DNA of 35,287 nt from Gemmatimonadaceae bacterium. Lineage in GTDB: Bacteria; Gemmatimonadota; Gemmatimonadetes; Gemmatimonadales; Gemmatimonadaceae. The stretch lies in the NCBI GenBank assembly GCA_019694735.1, contig JAIBBJ010000015.1:1-35287 (forward strand), written 5' to 3'. Numbering within the stretch: the first letter of the stretch is position 1; every line of letters begins with the position of its first letter. The position numbers and the translations under genes were made by a program. This document shows, piece after piece, positions 6,851 through 14,528 of this stretch. The notes under the pieces are model-generated. The model worked only from the letters and a program-made list of their open reading frames with translations. It was not told the origin of the DNA and made no database searches.

Positions 6851-8805
6851 TCGCCCTCGCGGTCCTCGCCCTCTCGTTGCTCCCCATCGCCGGCTGGCTC
6901 CCCGGCGGGGAATCGGACGTCGAGTACGCGGCCCGCCTGCTCGACTGGACCTATGGCCTCGCGCTCTGCGGCGGCATCGGCGGACTCGCGGTCTTCCTCA
7001 CCCGGGCGCGACTGGCCGCTGGCGGCGAAGGGACCGCCGACCACGACCGCCCACCCGGGTCGGCCGGCACGGGCTTCGCCGTCGGCGTCGGACTCGCCGC
7101 CGCCGCCCTCTATGCACTCATCGCGCGGACGGTCTTCTCGGGCCGGCCGCTGCTCATCGACGAGATCGTGCAGGTGCTGCAGGCGCGCTGGTATGCCGCC
7201 GGCCACGTCTGGGTTCCCACGCCCGAACCCCGCGAGTTCTTCTCGATCCTCCACCTGGTCGACCTGGGGCCACGCACGTACAGCCAGTTCCCGGCCGGCG
7301 GTCCCGCGATGCTCGCGCTCGGATCGCTCGTCGGCGCCGAGTGGCTGGTCGGGCCGGTGGTGGGGTTCGGCTGCGTGTGGCTCTTCGCACGCCTGCTGCG
7401 CGCCCTGGAGCCTGAGGCATCGCGCCGATGGCACCGCGGAGCGGTCGCCCTCTTCGCCGTGGCGCCGTTCGGTGCCTTCATGTTCGGCTCGCACATGAAC
7501 CACGCGACCACGCTCCTGTGGCTGCTCGTCGCGTGCGTGGGGCTCGCCGCTGCGGCGGCTGACGAGACGGCATCACCCTGGTGGGGGCTGCTCACCGGGC
7601 TGGGCCTCGGCGTGGCTGCGACCATCCGCCCGGTGGACGCTGCCGCGTTCGCGCTGCCGGCCGCCGGGTGGCTCCTCTGGCGCGCGCGCCGGGGTGGGAA
7701 GCCCATGGCCGTGTTGCTCGCGAGCGGAGTCGGCGTCGCCGCGCCCTTGGCCGCGCTCCTGTACGTGAATGCGCAGACCACCGGACGGCCGCTCCTGTTC
7801 GGCTATGATCTCCTCTGGGGCGCCGGACACGGCCTCGGGTTCCATCGCTCGCCGTGGGGGCCGGTCCACACGCCGATGCGAGGGCTCGAGCTCGTCAGCC
7901 TCTACCTCACGCGGCTTTCGGTCTACCTCTTCGAGACGCCATTCCCGGCGTTGCTTCCCGCGGCTGGGGCCCTCTGGTGGCACCGCACCCTTCGACCGCT
8001 TGACCGCTACCTGTTGGTGAGCGCCGGGCTCGTGCTCACCGGGTACTGGGCCTACTGGCATGACGGCTTCTACCTCGGCCCTCGCTTCATGGTGCCGCTG
8101 CTGCCGGTGCTCGTGCTCTGGAGCGCCCGTTGGCCGCGCGCGCTGGCAACGCGATTCCCAGCTCGTCCCGGGGTGCGGCGCGCGTCCACGGTCACGCTCG
8201 TCGCGGGCGGGGCATATGCGGCGCTGTCCCTCGCCATGGTGCGCGTGCCACAGTACCGGAACGGCATGACCTCCATGCGCGCGGATATCGAGGCCGCCTC
8301 GCAGGCGGCCGACGTGCACGGGGCGCTCGTGCTCGTGAAGGAGAGCTGGGGTGCACAGCTGGTGGTGCGGATGTGGGCCCGAGGGATCGCGCGTAGCGAC
8401 GCCGAGGTGCTCTACCGGAATGTGGATGCCTGCCGTCTGGAGCTCGCCCTTGATTCCCTCGAGGCCGCCGACGTGCGCGGCCTCGGGGCCCGCGCGGTAC
8501 TGGTGCCGCTCCAATCCGACTCGGCACGGCTCGTGAAGAGCGATCGATCCCCGGACTATACGGAGCGGATGCTGCCGGGACTCGCGTACCCACCCCGGTG
8601 CGAGGCGCGGATCCGCGAGGATCAGGCTGGCTTCTCACACCTCGCACCGCTGCGGCTCGCGCGCGACGGGAACGTCTACGCCCGATGGCTGCCCGGCCGT
8701 GAGCGGGAGATCGCGGCACGGTTCCCGGAACGAGCGGTCTACCTGCTCGGCCGGCGCGATGCCAGCGTCGGCGCGCCATTCACCTTCACGCGACTCCGGC
8801 CGTAG
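6835..8805 (+). CDS. Multi-pass membrane protein, GT-C glycosyltransferase-like
   Basis: 656 residues with roughly ten membrane helices in the first 470 residues and a soluble C-terminal part of about 185 residues. An acidic pair (LLIDE, Asp109/Glu110) in the first extracytoplasmic loop fits the GT-C fold (ArnT/PMT-like), which uses lipid-linked sugars, but I cannot name a specific family. The GTG start at 6835 lies inside mnmG, 16 bases before its stop, implying coupled translation. The C-terminal domain has no motif I know. Confidence 0.75.
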   Translation: MATRLIALAVLALSLLPIAGWLPGGESDVEYAARLLDWTYGLALCGGIGGLAVFLTRARLAAGGEGTADHDRPPGSAGTGFAVGVGLAAAALYALIARTVFSGRPLLIDEIVQVLQARWYAAGHVWVPTPEPREFFSILHLVDLGPRTYSQFPAGGPAMLALGSLVGAEWLVGPVVGFGCVWLFARLLRALEPEASRRWHRGAVALFAVAPFGAFMFGSHMNHATTLLWLLVACVGLAAAAADETASPWWGLLTGLGLGVAATIRPVDAAAFALPAAGWLLWRARRGGKPMAVLLASGVGVAAPLAALLYVNAQTTGRPLLFGYDLLWGAGHGLGFHRSPWGPVHTPMRGLELVSLYLTRLSVYLFETPFPALLPAAGALWWHRTLRPLDRYLLVSAGLVLTGYWAYWHDGFYLGPRFMVPLLPVLVLWSARWPRALATRFPARPGVRRASTVTLVAGGAYAALSLAMVRVPQYRNGMTSMRADIEAASQAADVHGALVLVKESWGAQLVVRMWARGIARSDAEVLYRNVDACRLELALDSLEAADVRGLGARAVLVPLQSDSARLVKSDRSPDYTERMLPGLAYPPRCEARIREDQAGFSHLAPLRLARDGNVYARWLPGREREIAARFPERAVYLLGRRDASVGAPFTFTRLRP

Positions 8806-8846
8806 CACCGTCCGCCGAGGCACCGCGGGACATGGCGCGCGTGTAC

Positions 8847-8889
8847 TATGGATATCGTCGTGGTTGGCACATTAAGTAGCATATCCATA
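8847..8889. repeat. 9-bp inverted repeat in the promoter region of the SIMPL gene
   Basis: TATGGATAT (8847-8855) and ATATCCATA (8881-8889) are perfect inverted copies separated by 25 bases, extendable by one mismatch plus one match. The spacer holds TTGGCA (8864-8869), a possible -35. CATACT or TACTAA at 8886-8893 is -10-like. It is a candidate operator or stem in an AT-rich island before the gene at 8906. Confidence 0.5.
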
Positions 8890-8905
8890 CTAAATGGAGC
8901 ACCCC

Positions 8906-9649
8906 ATGTCCGGTCCCCCGAAGCCGATCCGTGTCCTCCTGGTGCTGGCCCTCGCCGCGCAGAGCGCCGCGGCACAGAGTCCTCTGGTTCCCTCGTCAGC
9001 AACACCGCCACGCATCGTGACGTCCGCGGTCGAGGAGGTGGAGATCGCCCCGGATCGCGCCGTCGTCACCTTCAGCGTGCAGACTCGCGGGCGGACGGCC
9101 GCGGTCGCCGGACAGGAGAACGCGCGGCTCCAGGCGGCCATCCTCGACACGCTCCGACGCGCGGGGATCGCCTCGGTGCAACTCAAGACGCAGGGGGTCA
9201 GCATCAACCCCGAGTACGAGTATCCTCGGGATGGTGGACGACCGACGGTCGTCGGGTATCAGGCGCAGAACACCATCCAAGTCGAGGTCCGCCAGATCGC
9301 GACGCTGGGAACGATCATCGACGCGGCACTCGCTCGCGGCGCGACGAACGTCGGCGGGCTGCGGTTCTTCGCCTCGAGCACCGAAGCCGCGACGCGGGAG
9401 GCGCTCCGCAAAGCCGTGATCCGGGCGCGCGCGGACGCGGATGCGATCGCGGAGGCGGCCGGCGGTCGCGTCGGGGCGCTGCAGGAGATCGTCTCGAATC
9501 CTGGCGGGGCGGCACCTCCCTACGTCGAAGGACCGCAGCCCATGCTGGCGATGCGCGCCGCGGCGGATGCTGCCCCGACTCCGATCGAATCCGGGGTGCT
9601 GAAGATCATTGTCTCGGTCGAGGCCCGTTTCACCTTCGTTCCTCGCTGA
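8906..9649 (+). CDS. SIMPL (DUF541) domain periplasmic protein
   Basis: 247 residues. A signal peptide (hydrophobic to AAQSAAAQ) precedes a SIMPL/DUF541 domain. The family pattern includes VTSAVEEVEIAPDRAVVTFSV, the NARLQAAILDTLRRAGI helix, TQGVSINPEYEY, YQAQNTIQVEV, LGTIIDAALARGA and an ARADADAIAEAAGGRVGAL helix. SIMPL proteins (YggE-like) are exported, form oligomers and have been tied to oxidative stress, but have no settled biochemical role. The ATG at 8906 has GGAG 6 bases upstream. An ATG at 8894 is in frame but lies within the likely -10. Confidence 0.88.
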   Translation: MSGPPKPIRVLLVLALAAQSAAAQSPLVPSSATPPRIVTSAVEEVEIAPDRAVVTFSVQTRGRTAAVAGQENARLQAAILDTLRRAGIASVQLKTQGVSINPEYEYPRDGGRPTVVGYQAQNTIQVEVRQIATLGTIIDAALARGATNVGGLRFFASSTEAATREALRKAVIRARADADAIAEAAGGRVGALQEIVSNPGGAAPPYVEGPQPMLAMRAAADAAPTPIESGVLKIIVSVEARFTFVPR

Positions 9650-9701
9650 GTAGCCCTGCGAGCCCCTTTCTGGATCTTTTCTGAGGGGGTCGTTGGCTGG
9701 G

Positions 9702-9717
9702 TTTTTCACGTGAAACG
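9702..9717. promoter_or_regulatory. Degenerate parS site
   Basis: TTTTTCACGTGAAACG differs at two positions from the 16-bp ParB site TGTTTCACGTGAAACA and retains the central TTTCACGTGAAAC core. It lies 38 bp upstream of the perfect copy. Confidence 0.75.
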
Positions 9718-9739
9718 AAGCCAGATGTGGGTTCCGTGT

Positions 9740-9755
9740 TGTTTCACGTGAAACA
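9740..9755. promoter_or_regulatory. parS: parS centromere site (perfect)
   Basis: TGTTTCACGTGAAACA exactly matches the widely conserved bacterial parS palindrome where ParB loads. It directly abuts the putative parA -35, so ParB binding could also affect parA transcription. Confidence 0.97.
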
Positions 9756-9761
9756 ATCGGT

Positions 9762-9791
9762 TTGTCGGGGGAGGGGGTGGGCCGGTATATT
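9762..9791 (+). promoter_or_regulatory. parA promoter
   Basis: TTGTCG (9762-9767), an 18-base spacer and TATATT (9786-9791). The -10 context GTATATTCGCC closely resembles that of rnpB (CTATATTCCCC). Transcription would start near 9798, leaving a leader of about 27 nt. Confidence 0.5.
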
Positions 9792-9824
9792 CGCCGGTCC
9801 ACCCCTCTCTCGCACCGGAAGACT

Positions 9825-10631
9825 GTGGCCCGCATCATCGCCATCGCGAACCAGAAAGGCGGCGTCGGCAAGACGACCACCGCCGTGAACCTCGCTGCAT
9901 CGCTCGCAGCGGCGGAGCAGCGCACCCTGCTCGTGGACGGCGACCCTCAGGGGAACGCCTCGAGCGGCATCGGTCTCGCGCGCGACCAAGCGGGGGAGAC
10001 CATCTACGACGTACTGCTCGACGCGTCCCGAATCGACACCGCCATCATCCACGAGGTGCAGTTCAAGCACCTGGATGTCCTTCCGGCCACTCCCGATCTC
10101 GCTGGCGCCGAGATCGAGCTCGTCGGAGAAGAGGAACGCGAGCTGGCCATGCGCCGCGCCCTCGAGCGCGTGCGCGCTGCCTACGACTTCATCCTGATCG
10201 ACTGCCCTCCGTCGCTGGGCCTGATCACCCTGAACATGCTCGCGGCCGCGGACGCACTGCTCATCCCGCTGCAATGCGAGTACTACGCCCTCGAGGGGCT
10301 CTCCCAGCTGCTCAACACGGTCCACCTCGTCCAGCAGGGGGTGAACCCGAGCCTGGGAATAGACGGCGTCGTGCTCACGATGTACGACGCGCGCCTCAAC
10401 CTCTCGCGCCAGGTGGCCAACGACGCGCGAGAGTATTTCGGCGCGAAGGTGTTCCAGTCGGTGGTACCACGGAACATCCGTTTAGCCGAGGCGCCTTCCT
10501 TCGGGAAGCCCATCATCCTGTATGACGTGGCCTCCGTCGGTGCTCAGGCGTATATGGGAGTAGCCCGTGAATTGATCGAGCTCAATCGCAATCGGTCGGC
10601 GTCATCAGGGGGTCCAGCCAGGGATCCCTAG
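9825..10631 (+). CDS. parA: Chromosome-partitioning ATPase ParA (Soj)
   Basis: 268 residues. The deviant Walker A KGGVGKTTT at residues 11-19 carries the signature lysine; Walker B regions LLVDGDPQGN and FILIDCPPSLG follow; PLQCEYYALEGL is typical of chromosomal ParA/Soj. Nucleoid-bound ParA-ATP dimers are displaced by ParB-parS to move origins apart. The GTG at 9825 is chosen because the family begins at IIAIANQKGG and GGAAG lies just upstream. The longer frame from 9762 runs through the promoter. parB follows after 58 bases. Confidence 0.96.
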   Translation: MARIIAIANQKGGVGKTTTAVNLAASLAAAEQRTLLVDGDPQGNASSGIGLARDQAGETIYDVLLDASRIDTAIIHEVQFKHLDVLPATPDLAGAEIELVGEEERELAMRRALERVRAAYDFILIDCPPSLGLITLNMLAAADALLIPLQCEYYALEGLSQLLNTVHLVQQGVNPSLGIDGVVLTMYDARLNLSRQVANDAREYFGAKVFQSVVPRNIRLAEAPSFGKPIILYDVASVGAQAYMGVARELIELNRNRSASSGGPARDP

Positions 10632-10654
10632 GATATGCACCAGCTAACCTGTTG

Positions 10655-10673
10655 TATTGCAATATCTTACACT
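10655..10673 (+). promoter_or_regulatory. Palindrome and -10-like element before parB
   Basis: TATTGCAATA (10655-10664) is a perfect 10-bp palindrome followed by TACACT (10668-10673), which fits TAnnnT and lies 16 bases before the parB ATG. No good -35 is visible. It could be a separate parB promoter with an operator. Confidence 0.35.
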
Positions 10674-10689
10674 GCACTCACGGCGACAG

Positions 10690-11649
10690 ATGAGCACTGA
10701 CAAGAACAGGCGCCTCGGGCGCGGCCTAGAGGCGCTGCTCGCCCGGACACCGTCGCGGCAGGAGTCCGCGGCCCCGGCATCGCCTGAGACGTCCACCGCG
10801 TCCGTGCCTCGTGCGGGTGGCGAGTCCTCGTCGCCCCTTCGGTCGCTGCCCATCGCGCAGATCCGACCGAATCCGCTGCAGCCCCGCAAGGAGTTCAAGC
10901 CGGAGGAGCTCGCGGACCTCGAAGCGTCGTTGCGCGTCAGTGGTCTCCTGCAGCCCGTGACGGTCCGGCCGGCCCCGCGCGGCAGCGGCTACGAACTCAT
11001 CGCCGGCGAACGCCGGTTCCGTGCGGCTCAGCGTCTGGGGTGGACCGAGATCCCGGCGATCGTGAAGGACGTGGATGATCGCCTGCTGTTGTCGCTCGCG
11101 ATGGTCGAGAATCTGCAGCGGTCCGACCTCAATCCGATCGAAGAGGCCGAGGGCTATGAGCAGCTGATCAAGGACTTCTCGCTCACGCAACAGGAGGTCG
11201 CGGACATCGTCGGCAAGGATCGCTCGACGATCGCGAACACACTGCGTCTCCTCGCGCTCCCGGCGAGCGTCCGGCGTCTGGTCTGGGACGGCCAGCTCAC
11301 GGTCGGCCACGCCCGCGCCCTCCTGGGGGTCGGTGACGAGATCCGCATCGCGGACCTCGCCCGAGAGGTCGTCGCGCAGGGACTCTCGGTGCGCGAAGTG
11401 GAGCGCCGGGTCCGTGAGGCGGCACCGGCGCCCAAGCGAAGCACGGCGCCGACCGCACCGCAGGCGACGAGCGATGTCCGCAGCGCCGAGGTCCGGTCCC
11501 TTGAGGACCAGTTGCGGAAGCATCTCGGGACCGACGTGCGGATCGTGCAGAGCGGGAAGGAGAAGGGTGAGCTCCGGGTGCCGTTCTACAGCGCGGACGA
11601 CTTCGAGCGGCTGCTCGACCTCCTGCTCGGCGCCAATCGCCTCGCATGA
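10690..11649 (+). CDS. parB: Chromosome-partitioning protein ParB (Spo0J)
   Basis: 319 residues. The N-terminal KNRRLGRGLEALL is the ParA-interacting box. PNPLQPRKEF and GERRFRAA (106-113) form the CTP-binding ParB/Srx core. The helix-turn-helix at about 165-187 (LTQQEVADIVGKDRSTIANTL) recognises parS. The C-terminal LRKHLGTDVRI to FERLLDLLL is the dimerisation domain. The family loads at parS and spreads as a CTP-gated clamp. The ATG at 10690 is preferred, since the TTG at 10657 falls in the palindrome/-10 region. The stop overlaps the next start as ATGA. Confidence 0.96.
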   Translation: MSTDKNRRLGRGLEALLARTPSRQESAAPASPETSTASVPRAGGESSSPLRSLPIAQIRPNPLQPRKEFKPEELADLEASLRVSGLLQPVTVRPAPRGSGYELIAGERRFRAAQRLGWTEIPAIVKDVDDRLLLSLAMVENLQRSDLNPIEEAEGYEQLIKDFSLTQQEVADIVGKDRSTIANTLRLLALPASVRRLVWDGQLTVGHARALLGVGDEIRIADLAREVVAQGLSVREVERRVREAAPAPKRSTAPTAPQATSDVRSAEVRSLEDQLRKHLGTDVRIVQSGKEKGELRVPFYSADDFERLLDLLLGANRLA

Positions 11650-12173
11650 ACCGCAACCTGACGCCGAGGCCGGTCCGTGCCGCAGGAGCGAAGGATGCCC
11701 ACGGGAGCATCCTCGACCCGAGCGCCGGAGCGCTCTACGTGCATATGCACCGCGAGAGTGGGCTCGCCCATCGGCACTACGTGCTGAAGGGGTGGCAGGT
11801 GCGGACGCTCCGCCTGCTGGTCTCGCGGCCGATGCAACTGGTCTACGTGATCGCGATCGTGACGATGGGCTGGGCCTGGTCGCAGGCCGCGCGCGTGCCG
11901 ATCCTGCTGCTCCGCGTCGGCGAGCTCACCCGCGATGCCAAGCGACTCGATACGCTGACGGAACGCCTCACCCAACTCACCGCGCGGTATGAGCAGGTCC
12001 AACGCATGATGGCGGCGGCACGTGTGCCGACGGCATCTGCGAAGGACTCGGCGCGGGTCGCCCCGGTGGCGTCCCGGCCGGCACCCGTTCGTGACACGAC
12101 CCGCGACACCACCCGTGCGCGCGCGGCGGCAGCGACCAAGGACACCTCCCGTCCGGTCCCGCCGAATCCCTGA
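11646..12173 (+). CDS. One-TM coiled-coil protein between parB and bactofilin
   Basis: 175 residues, not assignable to a named family. A cytoplasmic N-terminus of about 60 residues precedes one membrane helix at about 62-83 (LVYVIAIVTMGWAW). A coiled-coil stretch follows at about 88-122 (LTRDAKRLDTLTERLTQLTARYEQVQRMM), then a low-complexity Ala/Thr/Pro tail with RDTTRDTTR. This plan resembles the N-terminal half of the membrane-anchored M23 peptidases often encoded next to bactofilins, but no peptidase domain is present. Translation is coupled to parB by ATGA. Bactofilin follows 20 bases later, so a role at the envelope with bactofilin or ParB is inferred. Confidence 0.75.
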   Translation: MNRNLTPRPVRAAGAKDAHGSILDPSAGALYVHMHRESGLAHRHYVLKGWQVRTLRLLVSRPMQLVYVIAIVTMGWAWSQAARVPILLLRVGELTRDAKRLDTLTERLTQLTARYEQVQRMMAAARVPTASAKDSARVAPVASRPAPVRDTTRDTTRARAAAATKDTSRPVPPNP

Positions 12174-12193
12174 TCCAGAACTCAGGAGAGCCT

Positions 12194-12625
12194 TTGGCCA
12201 TCTTCAGCAAGGACGACAACGCGCGCGCCGCCAAGGGAAGCGAGGCGACGCTCTCGATCATCTCCAGCGGTACGACCGTGAGTGGCGACGTCACGACCGG
12301 TGGCGTTCTGAAGGTCGAAGGTCAGGTCGATGGCAGCGTACGCGAAGCACGGCAGGTGATGCTCGCGAAGGAGGGCGCCATCCGGGGCGACGTCCACGCG
12401 AGCGAAGTCGTGGTGGGCGGGGTGATCGACGGGAACGTCACCGCACACGAGCGACTTGAACTGCAGTCGACCGCGGTGGTCAACGGCGACATCACCACGA
12501 AGTCCATCGTCGTGATGGAAGGCGCGCGCATCAACGGCGCAGTGCGGATGACGGAGCTGGCCCTGGTCGGCCGGGGTGATGAGAGTCGCGACACGAAGGA
12601 TGCTCGCGCCGCGCGGAAGGGATGA
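12194..12625 (+). CDS. Bactofilin (polymer-forming cytoskeletal protein)
   Basis: 143 residues with the bactofilin beta-helix core at about 18-125: repeated turns such as SGTTVSGDVTTGG, LKVEGQVDGSV, EGAIRGDVHA and VVNGDITTKSIVVMEGARINGAV, flanked by short disordered ends. Bactofilins self-assemble without nucleotide and act in cell shape, stalk or pilus placement and, in Myxococcus, in ParABS positioning. The TTG start has a strong AGGAGAG 3 bases upstream. The location directly behind parAB supports a link to segregation or envelope work. Confidence 0.93.
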   Translation: MAIFSKDDNARAAKGSEATLSIISSGTTVSGDVTTGGVLKVEGQVDGSVREARQVMLAKEGAIRGDVHASEVVVGGVIDGNVTAHERLELQSTAVVNGDITTKSIVVMEGARINGAVRMTELALVGRGDESRDTKDARAARKG

Positions 12626-12671
12626 CACCAAAGCAACATCACCGCTACAGTCTCGTGGCGCGACAGCGTGG

Positions 12672-12793
12672 GTTTCCACAGAGATTGTTGGCAGTATTCG
12701 TTTGTTTCTATTACTGGTCTATGTCATTGCTGAATAAGACTTTACTTGGACTCATCAACCCGATTATTGCGCGGCGTGTCGTGCTTTTCCACA
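12672..12793. other. AT-rich segment with two DnaA-box-like sites before the BMP gene
   Basis: About 100 bases of unusually low GC separate bactofilin from the lipoprotein coding region. At its ends lie GTTTCCACA (12672-12680) and TTTTCCACA (12785-12793). The second fits TTWTNCACA and overlaps the start of the lipoprotein signal sequence. Candidate -35/-10 pairs exist (TTGGCA near 12688) but none stands out. Most likely the promoter of the transporter operon. Confidence 0.35.
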
Positions 12794-13749
12794 GCATCGC
12801 ACTCCTCGCCCTCGGGTGCGGGCGCCCCGCGGCTGAGTCGGCGACGAAGAGCGAGTTCCGTGTGGCATTGCTCACTCCAGGTCCGATCTCCGACCAGGCG
12901 TGGAATGCCGCCGCGTACCGGGGCCTCGAACGCATCCGAGATTCCCTTGGCGCGGAGATCAGCCACATCCAGACCAAGACGCCGGCCGAGTTCGAGGAGA
13001 ACTTCCGGCAATACGGCGCGAAGGGGTACGCGCTCGTCATCGGGCACGGCTTCGAGTTCCAGGAGGCGGCCCAGCGCGTCGGGCCCGAGTACCCGCGGAC
13101 CGTGTTCGTGACCACCGGCGGCGAGGGGACCGGGCCCAACATCGCGGCGCTCTCCTTCGCGTTCGATGAACCGTCCTACCTCGCGGGCATGGCGGCGGCC
13201 GCGGTCTCCAAGAGCGGCGTGCTGGGTGAGATCGCCGGCACGGAGCTTCCGCCGGTGCAGGCGAGCTTCGCTGCGTTCGCAGCCGGCGCGCGGTCCGTGC
13301 GCCCGGACGCCACAGTTCTCACGGCCTACATCGGCAACTGGGACGATGCGGGAGCGGGGAAGGAACAGGCCCTCGCGCAGATCGCACGTCGCGCGGACGT
13401 CATCTTCCAGAACGCCGACGCAGCCGGCCTCGGCGTCTTCCAGGCCGTGCGCGAGCATCCCGGGACCTGGATCGTCGGATCGAACGCCGACCAGAACGCA
13501 CTCGCACCGCAGTCCGCGCTCGGCAGCGTCGTCATCGACCTGCCGCACGCCTTCCTGCTCGTCGCGCGCGACGTGAAAGCCGGCACCTTCCAGCCGCGCG
13601 TCGTCCGATTCGACATCGCCACCGATGTCGTCCGGTGGGTCCCGAACCCGGCCACCGCGGGCGTCCCGGCGGCCGTGCAGGCCCGGATCGACTCGACTCG
13701 CGCCCGTTTCGCACGACACGAGTTCACGGTGCCGGCGGGGCGGCCGTGA
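12721..13749 (+). CDS. BMP-family (PnrA-like) nucleoside-binding lipoprotein
   Basis: Substrate-binding protein of a nucleoside-type ABC importer. ARRVVLFHSIALLALGC is a lipoprotein signal with Cys at the lipobox. The mature part has the Bmp/PnrA pattern: FRVALLTPGPISDQAWNAAAYRGL, FVTTGGEGTGPNIAALSFAFDEPSYLAGMAAA, VIFQNADAAGLGVFQA and IVGSNADQN. The family binds purine nucleosides or related ligands outside the membrane. The start is unsure. The ATG at 12721 gives 342 aa, but the signal sequence proper begins near 12770, and no good ribosome-binding site favours any choice. The stop overlaps the Nif3 gene as GTGA. Confidence 0.85.
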   Translation: MSLLNKTLLGLINPIIARRVVLFHSIALLALGCGRPAAESATKSEFRVALLTPGPISDQAWNAAAYRGLERIRDSLGAEISHIQTKTPAEFEENFRQYGAKGYALVIGHGFEFQEAAQRVGPEYPRTVFVTTGGEGTGPNIAALSFAFDEPSYLAGMAAAAVSKSGVLGEIAGTELPPVQASFAAFAAGARSVRPDATVLTAYIGNWDDAGAGKEQALAQIARRADVIFQNADAAGLGVFQAVREHPGTWIVGSNADQNALAPQSALGSVVIDLPHAFLLVARDVKAGTFQPRVVRFDIATDVVRWVPNPATAGVPAAVQARIDSTRARFARHEFTVPAGRP

Positions 13750-14528
13750 GCACGGGCGTCCCGCTCGAGACGATCGCGCGCTACCTCGACACGGTGCTCG
13801 AGATCGCGCGTATCCCCGACTACCCGCCGGCCCTGAACGGCGTGCAGGTCGCCCATCGCGGGCCGGTCCGCCGCATCGCGGCCGCCGTGGACGGGTCGCT
13901 ACGGACGATCGAGGCCGCGGCAGCCGAGGGCGCGAACCTGCTGCTCGTCCACCACGGCCTCTTCTGGAATGGTCTGCAGCCGCTGACCGGGCCGCACCTC
14001 GCGCGCGTGCGGGCGCTCCTCGACGCCGACCTGGCGGTCTACTCGGCGCACCTCCCGCTCGACGCACACGGCGCGTTCGGCAACTCGCTGCTCCTCGCGC
14101 GTGCCCTCGAGCTCGAGGTCAGCGCTGGCTTCGCCCGGTACCAACAGATCGATTGCGGGGTGCGGGGCATGGCGGACCTCGACACAACCGCACTCGTGGC
14201 GCGCGTGAGCGCGTGGGCCGCCCCCCTCGGACACCACGTGGTGGCGAGCGCGATCCGGCCCGGCCATCGCACGCGCCAGTGGGCGATCTGTTCGGGCGCC
14301 GGGGCGCAGGTCGAGACGTTGCGCGAGGCCGTCGCGACCGGGGTGGACACGCTCATCGTCGGCGAGGGCCCGCACTGGAGCGCCGTGGACGCGCCGGAGC
14401 GCGGACTCGTCATCATCTACGCCGGTCACTACGCGACCGAGACCTTGGGTGTCCGCGCGCTCGCCACCCACCTGAGCGAGAAGTACGGCCTTCCGTGGAG
14501 CTTCGTGCACGCCCCGACAGGGCTGTGA
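13746..14528 (+). CDS. Nif3-like dinuclear metal-centre protein (DUF34/YqfO)
   Basis: 260 residues. The Nif3 metal ligands are all present: His69-His70 in LLVHHGLFW, His102 and Asp106 in SAHLPLDAH, and His228/Glu232 in GHYATETLG. The N-terminal LNGVQV and VDGSLRTIEAAAAEGANLL match the family. The extra PII-like insert of long YqfO proteins is absent. Nif3/DUF34 proteins are nearly universal, bind two metal ions and lack an agreed function. Here the gene is locked inside a nucleoside ABC operon with 4-base overlaps on both sides, which suggests it acts on, or responds to, the imported compound. Confidence 0.93.
   Translation: MSTGVPLETIARYLDTVLEIARIPDYPPALNGVQVAHRGPVRRIAAAVDGSLRTIEAAAAEGANLLLVHHGLFWNGLQPLTGPHLARVRALLDADLAVYSAHLPLDAHGAFGNSLLLARALELEVSAGFARYQQIDCGVRGMADLDTTALVARVSAWAAPLGHHVVASAIRPGHRTRQWAICSGAGAQVETLREAVATGVDTLIVGEGPHWSAVDAPERGLVIIYAGHYATETLGVRALATHLSEKYGLPWSFVHAPTGL

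Noticed and set aside
9663-9689. Terminator-like CCCCT/AGGGG pair after the SIMPL gene
   Set aside because: A five-base stem with a 17-base loop is too weak to call.
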